A DNA stretch of 64,000 nt from Maricaulis sp017643475 (GTDB taxonomy: Bacteria > Pseudomonadota > Alphaproteobacteria > Caulobacterales > Maricaulaceae): contig NZ_CP138920.1 in NCBI RefSeq assembly GCF_047123815.1, positions 372,001 to 436,000 of the forward strand. The letters are read 5' to 3'. Made by a program: the position numbers and the translations under genes. The notes under the pieces are model-generated. The model ran no database searches and had not been told where the DNA came from. It saw only the letters and a program-made list of their open reading frames with translations. Positions 1 through 7,926 of this stretch are shown here, one piece after another (the stretch's first letter is position 1; each line of letters begins with the position of its first letter).

Positions 1-81
1 ACAAGGGGCTTGTCTCAGAGCTCACTGTCTCAGCTCCAAAATATTTCTAAAAAACTATAATCAGAATATATAGATAAGTAG

Positions 82-119
82 TGGGGTGTGACAGAAAGAA
101 CTGAGACCGTCACACCCCA
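82..119. repeat. Inverted repeat at left edge
   Basis: An 11-bp perfect inverted repeat (arms 82-92 and 109-119, 16-nt loop) lies immediately after the stop codon of the helicase-like gene. It may be a weak transcription end signal, although no T-run follows on the minus strand. The octamer TGTCTCAG occurs twice as a direct repeat at 11-18 and 26-33, and its inverse CTGAGAC lies in the hairpin loop at 101-107. The stretch 34-80 is clearly AT-rich. It could belong to a control or replication region of the mobile element, but this is inference. Confidence 0.45.
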
Positions 120-125
120 TTCGTG

Positions 126-1781
126 CTAACGCGCCATTTCTTCGCGTACCTGCTGCTGGTCTGCTGCAGCCCATTTTTCATGGTTGCGAATTGCCCAAAG
201 ACGCGGACGCGAATTATCGTCCAAACGCACCTGCGAGGGCAAAGGCACGTGTTCAAGCGAGCGCAAAGCGCTAGTTACCGCAGGGACAGAAGGCCGCTTA
301 TCGAAAATATCCTCACGTACCATTGAGCGGATGGTGCTGATCGAGACCAGATCTTTCGCAAATGGCCCCTCTGCCGTGGCGATCAGTTCCTCCAGGCGGC
401 TTTCAAGCGGCGCGCGGGTATCTGCGATCATTTCCACCTTTGCCTCGGTCATTGGCGGGTCTGCATCTGGATTGAACGTAGTCAGATCGCGCTGAAGCAA
501 GAAATGCTTGAAAGCGCAGAGTTGGTCTCCATCGATCTCATCAAACAGCGCATCATAGTAATCGGCGGACTGCTTCTTCATCGGCGAACGCACCACGAAG
601 AAACGTCGATCATCTGCTGAGACACGCGTCGGGGCATGTTCATTAGAGAAAGCGAGCATCCCGCGCGGGGTGGACGTGATGTAGCTCTGGATATGCTTCT
701 CTTCCACCGAATGAACATCTTCGGTAATCCAAGGCTTCACATCATTGTAAAATTTAAGACGGTTATCCGCCATCAACTCCTCGAATACAAGCACCTGGCG
801 GTTACCCCAGCGCGCTTTGAAACGATCCTCAGCTTCCGATGGACCGACCATGAGCGTGTTCTCATTGCCTACCAGGCGAGAAACAAGTCGACCGATCGCG
901 GACTTGCCGATGCCCTGCCCTCCGATGATCAGAAGGACGTGTTTGATCTTGACCGCAGGGTGCTGAACAAGATGGGCGAGATAGTCGAGAACGTGTTCAC
1001 GCTCGGCGACATCCGGAACAAGGTTTTCGAGGTGCTTCGCGATCATTCCAAACTCGCCAGGGACGGCATCTACGCCAGTATCACGCCAGACGTTGAGAAC
1101 GTTGTTGCCCTCGAGATTGAAAATCCCCGGGGGATCTCCGGGACGGTAAACCAAGCGCTCCACCTTGCCGGCGGACTTGGCCTTGAGGAAATTCGTGGCC
1201 ATGCGGCCGCTCTTCGAAAGATGGCTGAACTTGTGCTCAAATGCCTTCTCGGAATAACGCTCACCCGTCACGACGTTCACAAACATCGGTGGATGCACAA
1301 CCGCCGCATAATCAGCGAATACCTCGATAGCGTCAGCCGGCAGATGTGGCAGGGCGTATGGGCTATTCACAGTAAACTGCATGGCGCACCCGCGACATGC
1401 GTCGCCGCCGGTCATTTCTCCGATGCGACGACACGTTGGCGGCTTGAGCTTGAAGCGCGCTTCTTCGAACTTTCGATCGGCATCGGCCGGGTCGTATCCG
1501 GGATAAGCCGCGCTAATCTTGCTGAAGGTCCGGCGACCGTCAGCCACGCGGGAAAGAAGCTGCGCAAGAGCCAACCACTGGTCATAAGAATGGCTAGCAG
1601 CTTCGTTGATCAAGGCATTCGCAGCCTTGCATCCCCGCAGGATCGGCTGAAGCGCAACGTCTTGTGGATCGCCCGAGTCTGGCGCGTTGTCGTTCGCCAA
1701 CTGATCGGAGAGATCGGGCTCCATCGGTTCGGTCTGGTTACCCATGCTCAAGAGGGTTTCAATGAAGAAGCGATTAGACAT
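126..1781 (-). CDS. Mobile-element primase-associated helicase (DUF5906-like)
   Basis: This 551-aa protein has a P-loop, GGQGIGKSA, near residues 284-293 and an acidic Walker B-like segment, VLVFEELM, near 330-337. This fits the SF3-like or DUF5906 helicase found beside or fused to phage and plasmid primases, where it unwinds DNA for element replication. A cysteine cluster near residues 115-132 (TCRRIG...CRGC) resembles the metal-binding part between primase and helicase in fused homologues. The start overlaps the end of the upstream primase-like gene by 8 bp, so the two are almost certainly co-translated and together correspond to one primase-helicase. The family is identified from motifs only; the exact subfamily is uncertain. 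Confidence 0.75.
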   Translation of the reverse strand: MSNRFFIETLLSMGNQTEPMEPDLSDQLANDNAPDSGDPQDVALQPILRGCKAANALINEAASHSYDQWLALAQLLSRVADGRRTFSKISAAYPGYDPADADRKFEEARFKLKPPTCRRIGEMTGGDACRGCAMQFTVNSPYALPHLPADAIEVFADYAAVVHPPMFVNVVTGERYSEKAFEHKFSHLSKSGRMATNFLKAKSAGKVERLVYRPGDPPGIFNLEGNNVLNVWRDTGVDAVPGEFGMIAKHLENLVPDVAEREHVLDYLAHLVQHPAVKIKHVLLIIGGQGIGKSAIGRLVSRLVGNENTLMVGPSEAEDRFKARWGNRQVLVFEELMADNRLKFYNDVKPWITEDVHSVEEKHIQSYITSTPRGMLAFSNEHAPTRVSADDRRFFVVRSPMKKQSADYYDALFDEIDGDQLCAFKHFLLQRDLTTFNPDADPPMTEAKVEMIADTRAPLESRLEELIATAEGPFAKDLVSISTIRSMVREDIFDKRPSVPAVTSALRSLEHVPLPSQVRLDDNSRPRLWAIRNHEKWAAADQQQVREEMAR

Positions 1782-2382
1782 CGATGATCTCCACTGATTT
1801 GGCAGGAATAGTCTTGTGATTGAGCGTGCCCGGCATGCGCGTTACTCGGGCCAGGTCATCAGTCACATCGAATTTCCATCCACGACGCTTGAAAGCCGAC
1901 TCTCGAAGGATGCGGTGGAAGGTTTTCACCTGGTTCGCATAATCGAGGCGCTCCGCCTCACGCTCAAAAATCAGCGGCTCGGGGTGCAGCCAGTCAAGGT
2001 AAAGACCATTGCCCGATGAGCGGATCTGGGTGGGACGATCAATCTCGGCTTCAGATAGCCAGTCGAGAACTTCATCCAGGCTCTTCGGCAACGCCTCCTG
2101 CTTGTGAACCGCAGGGTCGTCCGAATACAGGTCTGCATCAAACATGACGCCGACCGATGCCCCGACATCCGCCGCGGTGCCGCGACCGGACTGAGGGCGA
2201 TGCTTCAAGAGCGTCCAGCTGTGATAAACATCGCGAGATTTCGCGAGTTCCAGCATGCGCTCTTCAGCGTTTTCGAATTCCGCGACCGAAAAGAACTCGG
2301 TCACATTTGGGGACTTCGTCCAGACGGCGATAAACATGTCGTCGGGGACGTGTTGGTAGAGATTGGGGAGGTATGAAGGCAA
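1774..2382 (-). CDS. Archaeo-eukaryotic-type primase (PrimPol-like), mobile element
   Basis: This 202-aa protein carries the signatures of the AEP/PrimPol domain of phage and plasmid primases: the metal-binding FDAD at residues 81-84, SGNGLYLDW at 123-131, and RVTRMPGTLNHK at 179-190, which is typical of NrS-1- and RepB-like primases. The motif II position that is normally His (GLH) reads Tyr here (GLY), an unusual replacement of a nucleotide-binding residue. The protein ends right after the last primase motif, and the helicase follows in an overlapping frame, so a usually fused primase-helicase is split in two. The likely role is priming or replication of the integrated element. Confidence 0.75.
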   Translation of the reverse strand: MPSYLPNLYQHVPDDMFIAVWTKSPNVTEFFSVAEFENAEERMLELAKSRDVYHSWTLLKHRPQSGRGTAADVGASVGVMFDADLYSDDPAVHKQEALPKSLDEVLDWLSEAEIDRPTQIRSSGNGLYLDWLHPEPLIFEREAERLDYANQVKTFHRILRESAFKRRGWKFDVTDDLARVTRMPGTLNHKTIPAKSVEIIDV

Positions 2383-2445
2383 CGCCTTCTCCTTTCGTTT
2401 TCAGAGCCACACCCAGTTGGTGCAGGCACAGAAAACACCGTCTCC

Positions 2446-2512
2446 TCACTGTCACTGAAACAGATTTAGTCACTGTCAAAGCGTCAGAAACTCTGACTAC
2501 TCTGACTGTCTT
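2446..2512. repeat. Iteron-like repeats, candidate element origin or control region
   Basis: The short stretch upstream of the primase gene holds repeated TCACTG units: TCACTGTC at 2446-2453, TCACTGAA overlapping at 2452-2459, and TCACTGTC at 2470-2477. They are followed by CTGACT/CTGACTGTC units up to about 2510. The same TCACTGTC occurs at 22-29 near the left edge. Direct repeats next to a primase gene are typical of replication origins or binding sites of an element-encoded protein. The part beyond 2496 overlaps the end of the neighbouring coding region. Confidence 0.4.
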
Positions 2513-3120
2513 GTTGCTTTACTCGCCAGTGCCCCGAAAGAGCCAGCTCTATTCCGGGCTTTATAACTTGAGGTCCCCTTAGGCGCCCATCCACCGTTAT
2601 TTCTAGCGGTTTCAGAGATCGTCTCATAAAAGTCTTCCTTCGATGGAAAACCGCCATCCCGTGCAAGATCTTTTGCGATCTGTAACAACTCCGGCCAATT
2701 CTTATTTGGGCGCGGGCCTCGCGAAGTGTGGACCGGCTTTCTATTCGCTGGCAACTCGCCCTCAATGAGCTCAATGATCTCAGCTGTCACAAAAGACACG
2801 TCGACATACCAATCGTCGCGGCCCTCCGGAAGGTTTCGCGAGACAGTCTCAAAGGTCAGCTTGCTTTCATTCCAGTCCCAATCACCAGCGCGCAAATCTG
2901 CCGGGTGAATAACGGCCTCATCACCTTCGATCTCCTGAGGGTCTTCAAACCCATACAGACCAGTCACCCCTATGCGCATCTTGCGGCCCACAACCGTCAC
3001 GTCACCAGCTACCGCCAGCTCCAGAATTTGTACTTTAAAGTCCCCTTGGAAGTGCTCACTGATCAACGTCTCAAGTGTTTTTGCGATTGACAACTTAGAA
3101 GGGTAATCGAGAATTCTCAT
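2497..3120 (-). CDS. Unknown protein of the mobile element
   Basis: I do not recognise this 207-aa protein. It is acidic in the middle (many Asp/Glu around residues 55-125) and basic at the C-terminus, where a Lys/Arg/Ser-rich tail could bind nucleic acid. No membrane segment or signal peptide is visible. It lies first in the leftward gene set, ahead of the primase and helicase genes with a 114-bp repeat-containing gap. It may therefore be a regulator or replication accessory, but that rests on position alone. Its start is divergent from the 648-aa gene across a 168-bp intergenic region. Confidence 0.6.
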   Translation of the reverse strand: MRILDYPSKLSIAKTLETLISEHFQGDFKVQILELAVAGDVTVVGRKMRIGVTGLYGFEDPQEIEGDEAVIHPADLRAGDWDWNESKLTFETVSRNLPEGRDDWYVDVSFVTAEIIELIEGELPANRKPVHTSRGPRPNKNWPELLQIAKDLARDGGFPSKEDFYETISETARNNGGWAPKGTSSYKARNRAGSFGALASKATRQSE

Positions 3121-3288
3121 TTCATCTTAGGCCATCTAAAAAACGGGATGAGAACTCGGGATCGGTCCTCATGAAATAGTGAAACAACCGCGCCTGAAGA
3201 TATCGCTCATGACAGCTCCAGAGCTTTGCCGGCTAGCCGAAATCAGAGCCCGCCCTCTCCCGTAAATCAACGACTTGGGACACCATAA
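3121..3288. promoter_or_regulatory. Divergent intergenic region of the mobile element
   Basis: These 168 bp separate two divergently transcribed gene sets, the leftward replication genes and the rightward 648-aa protein, so promoters for both directions should lie here. I could not assign a convincing -35/-10 pair. Confidence 0.4.
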
Positions 3289-5235
3289 ATGAGAGAAGAT
3301 CACACATTCCGCCACCATCGCATTATAGCGGATGATAGTTCGGGCAAGGCAATCGCCCAGATCTATCTTGGCAAGAGGCGTGTTGGTGAACGGCTCGAAG
3401 CAGAGACACTGGAAGGCGTCATCAGCGCCGCCAAACGATGGGTCAGCGATCGCTTATCAGAGCAGCGAGCTCGGCAACGAGAACCGAATATCGGCACGCG
3501 CGAAAGATATGCTGAATTCTTGTCGACACAGTCCGTTTCCGATCATGAACGAACGATGCTCCAGGAGCACGCCCGCAAGGGCGTCATGACAGCTGAGCAA
3601 ATCGCCCATGCGGCGCGGTGGGAAAGTTTCTCATCCGCGAACACGCAATATGGAAAGCTGGGCCGGCGGATAGCCGAGTTTGTCGGCCTTGACCCGAGAA
3701 CGCGCGATAATGGCACCCCCATCTGGACAACCGCGCTCGCCGGCGATTTAGGTCGAGGGGGTGACCCGAACACCAGCCATTTCGAATGGCAGATGCATGA
3801 TGAGCTAGCTGAAGCACTCGTCGATGCAGGCTTTCTTGAGACGCGGCCTTCTTGGCTTGACGACAAATCGCTCCTAGCTATCGACGCATCAGCCACGGGC
3901 TTAAGCCCTAGAACTCGTCTCAAACTTACAGGCGGGAATATTCGAAACGCCCATATTTACCTAAAGGACCATCTCCTCCTTTTTCCGCCGGACAGCATCG
4001 GCGGCTCCAACAAAACGAAAGCAGCTGAAAAGAAGCTGATCTTAGATTTCGAACATGGTGAGTCGGTAGAAACGGACATCGACGGAGCGGATAAGAAGAT
4101 CTTTCGCGATCGGGGTGCGGTCCGCCGCTTCTTCGAAACTGCACTTGCTCGACCGGGCGACGAAGTGGAGATAGAGAATACTGCTCCTTATCGGTTCTCA
4201 ATCAGGCTCATCCCTCAGCGGCAACCGGATCCCATTACAGATGAGGCTCTGCGCGAGCGCCTGGAAAGCGACAATCCTCGCGTTTGGCTGACCTCATTCG
4301 ATGGTTTTACGCCTGAAACCTGGGGCTGCGTTGGCTTCTCAAAGGAAGGCCGCTTGGACACATTCCTGGCTGAAAGCGGCCCCGATCCGATAATGGTGGT
4401 CTACGGATCCAAAACACGCCGAACCCCCGAAAGCATGCGGGGTAAGGTGCTCGGAATGTATGTCCTGAGTGATCAGCGCGGAGAAGCGGAGGAGTTCGTG
4501 GATCCGGTCTTGCTTCGACGGGCGCGAGCTGAAGCAGAGAACAAAGACGGTTGGGCGTTTTCGGTAAGGGCCACTAGAGCTTGGTCAATTCCAATCGAGC
4601 AGGCTCCCGATATTTCTGATTTCGCTGACCAAACGTGGTCTCCTGTTTTGGGAAAGTCGATCGGCTCGCAAGGCGTGGCACTGAAGCGCGCTGAAGTTCT
4701 CAAGTTATTAAATCTGGAAATGGAAGAGCGCCAAGTCTATCGCGGCCCTAGTATCGATCCCCTGCCAATCGAGCCTCTGAGTGACTATCTACGGCCGACG
4801 AAGGCCGGGCCATTGCCCAAGAGGGGGTGGACGGTTGAACCTCCTAACGGCGAGAAGCATCTCTATGTGCTGAAGCTAGCAGGCGACCCAGGTGCTTTTC
4901 TCAATGGGCGTTTTCGTGTGCGAGGGGACAGCGCGATTTACAAAGTCGGAATGTCCAGACATCCATCCAAGCGCCAAACAGACATCAATCGAAACTACCC
5001 CGCGGGTGTTTATCGTTGGGACCTGCTGCTCTCGACCCACGGAGAGGGCTTTATTGCCAGAGACGCGGCAATGCACACCGTTGTTGGTGAGGACGCAATG
5101 AAAGACTTCCTGGAACTCAAAGCCGAAAGCCTCGGAGGAGAGTTTTTCCTAGCGAACGAGAAGCTGATCCGAGAAGCGTGGGCCTTGGGCAAGAAAATGG
5201 CAGGATTTGGAGGAGACGACGAACAACCTGAATAA
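3289..5235 (+). CDS. Putative restriction-type protein with C-terminal GIY-YIG-like (T5orf172) domain
   Basis: This large 648-aa soluble protein lies within the mobile element. Residues about 88-135 (MTAEQIAHAARW...ANTQYGKLGRRI) resemble a helical module seen at the N-terminus of McrA/HNH-type restriction proteins; this is from memory and needs a profile search. Residues about 525-640 look like a GIY-YIG relative of the T5orf172/MUG113 type: LYVLKL stands for the first motif, YKVGMSRHPSKR for the second, and a conserved-looking Glu follows in the ESLGGEFF segment. The central 350 residues are not recognised. A modified-DNA recogniser joined to a nuclease would fit a defence gene carried as cargo. 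No signal peptide or membrane segment is seen. It is transcribed opposite to the replication genes. Confidence 0.6.
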   Translation: MREDHTFRHHRIIADDSSGKAIAQIYLGKRRVGERLEAETLEGVISAAKRWVSDRLSEQRARQREPNIGTRERYAEFLSTQSVSDHERTMLQEHARKGVMTAEQIAHAARWESFSSANTQYGKLGRRIAEFVGLDPRTRDNGTPIWTTALAGDLGRGGDPNTSHFEWQMHDELAEALVDAGFLETRPSWLDDKSLLAIDASATGLSPRTRLKLTGGNIRNAHIYLKDHLLLFPPDSIGGSNKTKAAEKKLILDFEHGESVETDIDGADKKIFRDRGAVRRFFETALARPGDEVEIENTAPYRFSIRLIPQRQPDPITDEALRERLESDNPRVWLTSFDGFTPETWGCVGFSKEGRLDTFLAESGPDPIMVVYGSKTRRTPESMRGKVLGMYVLSDQRGEAEEFVDPVLLRRARAEAENKDGWAFSVRATRAWSIPIEQAPDISDFADQTWSPVLGKSIGSQGVALKRAEVLKLLNLEMEERQVYRGPSIDPLPIEPLSDYLRPTKAGPLPKRGWTVEPPNGEKHLYVLKLAGDPGAFLNGRFRVRGDSAIYKVGMSRHPSKRQTDINRNYPAGVYRWDLLLSTHGEGFIARDAAMHTVVGEDAMKDFLELKAESLGGEFFLANEKLIREAWALGKKMAGFGGDDEQPE

Positions 5236-5325
5236 TGTCGCAGCAATGCAGTTGGACTGATCGGGCCTACCGCACCGCGAGCTGGTTCAGCGGGCACGCA
5301 CGGCCCCGCTCATCGCTCGCTCACC

Positions 5326-5745
5326 TTGTCGCATATCATCGACAAGGACTGCCTTGAAAACCTTCGAAACAAAGCGCCACCCAAGATGAAAACGCAGACA
5401 TCGAAATACAAAGGCGTCTTCTTCGACACAGAGCGCGGCTGGTCAGCCCGCATTACTGTGAACGGCCGCAAGGTTGTAAGACGTGGGTTCAGTACCGAGA
5501 TTGAAGCCGTCGAGGCACGGAAACTTCTCTCGGAAGACCCCACCTTAACGATCGAGGCGCTTAGGGAGCTGATCTCCCAGGCGCTAGAAGCCCGAGGCAT
5601 TGACCCCACCCAGGAGCCGAACAGATGGCTCAACAAGACGGAGCGGAATATCGCTGCCGGTGAGGGTTACGGTTCCGGAGATCGCCCTCGCCCCGAAGGC
5701 TGGATGTCGCTGCGAGACGCGAAAAAGGCTAACCTCGCACGGTGA
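5326..5745 (+). CDS. AP2-domain DNA-binding protein
   Basis: This protein of up to 139 aa has a clear AP2-like DNA-binding domain near residues 26-60: SKYKGVFFDTERGWSARI, followed by a beta-strand pattern ending RRGFSTEIEAVEAR. Bacterial and phage AP2 domains occur in mobile-element proteins and homing endonucleases as DNA-recognition parts. No nuclease motif is visible in the rest, so it may be a DNA-binding accessory or regulator. The given start is TTG; an ATG at 5386 (residue 21) just before the AP2 domain is an equally good choice, and neither has a strong ribosome site. The end overlaps the convergent gene by 17 bp. Confidence 0.65.
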   Translation: MSHIIDKDCLENLRNKAPPKMKTQTSKYKGVFFDTERGWSARITVNGRKVVRRGFSTEIEAVEARKLLSEDPTLTIEALRELISQALEARGIDPTQEPNRWLNKTERNIAAGEGYGSGDRPRPEGWMSLRDAKKANLAR

Positions 5746-6073
5746 CGCTGAACTCTTCCGCGGTCACGCCGCCGAAGCCGTTCGTCCCCCGCACAGTACC
5801 TGAAACCTCGTATCGGCATTCGCCGACCAGGACCGCTGTTTCGTTTTCGAAGCGGGCGGAGCTGGGATCGCGCATCTCGGAACGCACTTCCTCGCGCGCG
5901 TTGTAGAAGGCGGTGTGCTCGGAGCAGTCTCTCCCTGGCATGAGCATGGCGATCGTAAAGATCGACACGCCGATCGTTGGGAGGATCAAGTAGCGGCGGC
6001 GGAATGGCGGGGGAGTTTTTTCGGTCATGCCGGCGAGATAATCGCGGACCCAGCTACACGTCAAGAGAGCCAA
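5729..6073 (-). CDS. Small membrane-anchored protein of unknown function
   Basis: This 114-aa protein has one predicted membrane segment near residues 29-46 (YLILPTIGVSIFTIAML) followed by an exported-looking domain. The segment MRDPSSARFENE...GTNGFGG matches a pattern I know from small uncharacterised proteobacterial and phage proteins in which Asp-Pro-Ser-Ala-Arg-Phe precedes an Asn-Gly-Phe-Gly-Gly loop. No function is known to me. The start shown is TTG; the ATG at 6028 gives a 99-aa protein with basic residues just before the membrane segment. It lies between the AP2 gene (overlapping tails) and the integrase. Confidence 0.55.
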   Translation of the reverse strand: MALLTCSWVRDYLAGMTEKTPPPFRRRYLILPTIGVSIFTIAMLMPGRDCSEHTAFYNAREEVRSEMRDPSSARFENETAVLVGECRYEVSGTVRGTNGFGGVTAEEFSVTVRG

Positions 6074-6178
6074 ACCATCAAGAACTCCTTTTGGTTACGC
6101 ACTCCAAATTGGAAAGCCGCCTGCTGAAATCTCCGAAATTTACAAACGACGCACCAACCGCGCTCTCTTGTGCGCCTC

Positions 6179-7357
6179 CTACTCGACCGCTGCGCCTGGA
6201 AAGGTCTGACCGAAAGCCACGAATAGAGCTTTCGACATCAACTCCAACGGCACCTGCCGCGCGCCATAACGCTCAGTCACTGTCGTCTTGGCGTGTCCTA
6301 GTACCGCGCGTTGGACATCGAACGGAGCGCCGCTAAGACGCATGGCTTCCTGCACCGTGTGGCGAAAGGAGTACGCAGTCAGCTCTCTACGCTTGGGAAC
6401 ACCTGCCGACCTGATCGCCTTGTTCAGCCTGGCGGATAATCGACCGGTCTCATGACAAGCGCTGGGGAACAACGCCTCCCCATCAGCTCTCTCGATAGCC
6501 TGTTTTGCTGCAGTGACAGCGTCACTCACCAAGGGCAATAGCCTCGACGAACCCGGTGTCTTCAGCCCCCGGAAGGCGTTGGGCCTGATGAAGATATGTG
6601 GCAGCTCGTGATCGAGGCGCACATCCGCAACAGCCAGCCCCCCGATTTCAAGCGGCCTTGCGCCTGTGGCTCTCAAAAAGCGGATGATCAAACCGCTGGT
6701 CCGATCGCCCCATGGGGTCAGCAGCCACGAATTGATCAACGCGAGTTGGTCACGCGTGAATGGCTCTCGATAACCAACGGGCCCAGTGCGAACGCGATGC
6801 CTGGAGAACGGATTGGCGATATCAAGTTCATATTGATCTATCACCGCCGTGCAGAAGGCCGAGACGGAACAAAGACGGCGCTTGATTGTCGAACTGCCCT
6901 GCCCGCGTTCCTGACCCAACCAACTAATCCAGTCGCGCACCTTCCGGCGCTGGATTTCATCGACCCGAAGATCACCCATGAAGGCAATGAACTGATCAAG
7001 TGCCATCTGCTCGGGTTTATCCAGGACCTCAAGGCTGCGCAGACGCGCATAAACCTCAGCAGCTTGCGAGAGAGTGGGCACAGCTTCGGCTGCGCATTCA
7101 GGATAGAGCGCCTCCCAGGCAGCCTGCAGGAAACCCTGCGCTGGGGCAGCTCCTCTCCCAAGACCTGCAATCGCTCGATCGGTTGCATCCGTGAGGACGC
7201 GCAGCTCCATCAGCAATGAGGCATCATCGCGTGCTGAGGGGCCGAGACGGTGTTTCCACTCGTGGCACCCGGCGCGGGCGCGGAAGCGCTCTGGCACGCG
7301 CCTACGAAAGAAGTAGGCGCCGTTCTTTTGGAAGAGGTAAGGCAGTTTGGTGTTCAT
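6179..7357 (-). CDS. int: Tyrosine recombinase / phage integrase
   Basis: This 392-aa integrase has an N-terminal DNA-binding part beginning LPYLFQKNGAYFFRRRVP, a SAM-like core-binding domain in the middle, and a C-terminal catalytic domain. Catalytic residues are recognisable: Arg in ATGARPLEIGGL (about residue 230), the YSFRHT box (about 327), LGHAKTTVTERYG near 352-366 with the His of LGH and the nucleophilic Tyr. The N-terminus resembles integrases annotated with a DUF6538-type domain. The gene starts 89 bp from the 3' end of tRNA-Leu, the classic position for an integrase that uses the tRNA 3' end as attachment site. It should catalyse integration and excision of the element on its left. 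Confidence 0.92.
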   Translation of the reverse strand: MNTKLPYLFQKNGAYFFRRRVPERFRARAGCHEWKHRLGPSARDDASLLMELRVLTDATDRAIAGLGRGAAPAQGFLQAAWEALYPECAAEAVPTLSQAAEVYARLRSLEVLDKPEQMALDQFIAFMGDLRVDEIQRRKVRDWISWLGQERGQGSSTIKRRLCSVSAFCTAVIDQYELDIANPFSRHRVRTGPVGYREPFTRDQLALINSWLLTPWGDRTSGLIIRFLRATGARPLEIGGLAVADVRLDHELPHIFIRPNAFRGLKTPGSSRLLPLVSDAVTAAKQAIERADGEALFPSACHETGRLSARLNKAIRSAGVPKRRELTAYSFRHTVQEAMRLSGAPFDVQRAVLGHAKTTVTERYGARQVPLELMSKALFVAFGQTFPGAAVE

Positions 7358-7445
7358 CGCTCAATCCCGTGTACCGTTTTGTGTACCGAGAGAGCTGATC
7401 TGAAATCCGATTTCCCTGTGATGCCTCAGACATCTGCCAGGAAAA

Positions 7446-7470
7446 TGGTGCGGTCGAGAAGACTCGAACT
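7446..7470. other. Inferred attachment site in the tRNA-Leu 3' end
   Basis: The 3' part of the tRNA-Leu gene facing the integrase is the expected core of the right attachment site. The matching left copy is not in the window, because the element continues past position 1, so the exact core cannot be fixed. This is inferred from the integrase-tRNA geometry. Confidence 0.4.
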
Positions 7471-7532
7471 TCCACGGGTTTTACCCCACAGCGACCTCAA
7501 CGCTGCGCGTCTACCAATTCCGCCACGACCGC
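7446..7532 (-). tRNA. tRNA-Leu (anticodon GAG)
   Basis: This 87-nt gene includes an encoded CCA. The acceptor arms GCGGTCG/CGACCGC pair, the anticodon stem CAGCG/CGCTG encloses the loop TTGAGGT (anticodon GAG), a long class II variable arm follows, and the T loop is TTCGAGT. It reads CUC and CUU codons. Its 3' end borders the mobile element. Confidence 0.96.
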
Positions 7533-7595
7533 CCGTGTTGGAGGCGCGGGGAATAACAACTACGGCGCGGCTTGTGAAGAGGAAAATGCGGTAGT

Positions 7596-7844
7596 TTATG
7601 CAGCTGCAAAGAATTCGTTGGCATCTGCAGGCCCTGTAATGGACACAGCGATGCGGTCGCCCTGGATGACAACCTCGCCCCGGGCGATGGGATGATTATT
7701 GGCCAGGATCCAGACTTCCTCTTCCTCACCTGAGTCGAGGGGGATGACTGCGCCACGGCCCATGCGCAGAAATTGCTGGATCGGCATCTTGGACCGGCCC
7801 AACAGGACAGCAATTTCCACTTCCACAGCACTGATCTGACTCAC
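7596..7844 (-). CDS. fliN: FliN/SpoA-domain motor-switch-like protein
   Basis: This 82-aa protein consists of a single SpoA (FliN/FliM C-terminal) domain: VEVEIAVLLGRSKMPIQQFL, then LxMGRGAVIPLD, and NNHPIARGEVVIQGDRIAVSIT, matching FliN of the flagellar C-ring. It lacks the N-terminal extension present in the usual FliN (about 110-140 aa) and stands alone, away from any flagellar gene in the window. It may be the organism's FliN or a paralogue of the switch. It is transcribed divergently from lipB across 82 bp. Confidence 0.75.
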   Translation of the reverse strand: MSQISAVEVEIAVLLGRSKMPIQQFLRMGRGAVIPLDSGEEEEVWILANNHPIARGEVVIQGDRIAVSITGPADANEFFAAA

Positions 7845-7926
7845 ACATCACTCCCGGACTTGCCCTGACGGATAATCATCACGATGTTTGCGCGATACGG
7901 TTTCACGAGAGTTAAGACAACGCGAT

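Noticed and set aside
2264..2479. Small frame overlapping the start of the primase gene
   Set aside because: It is out of frame with the primase, with biased composition and no homology I recognise.
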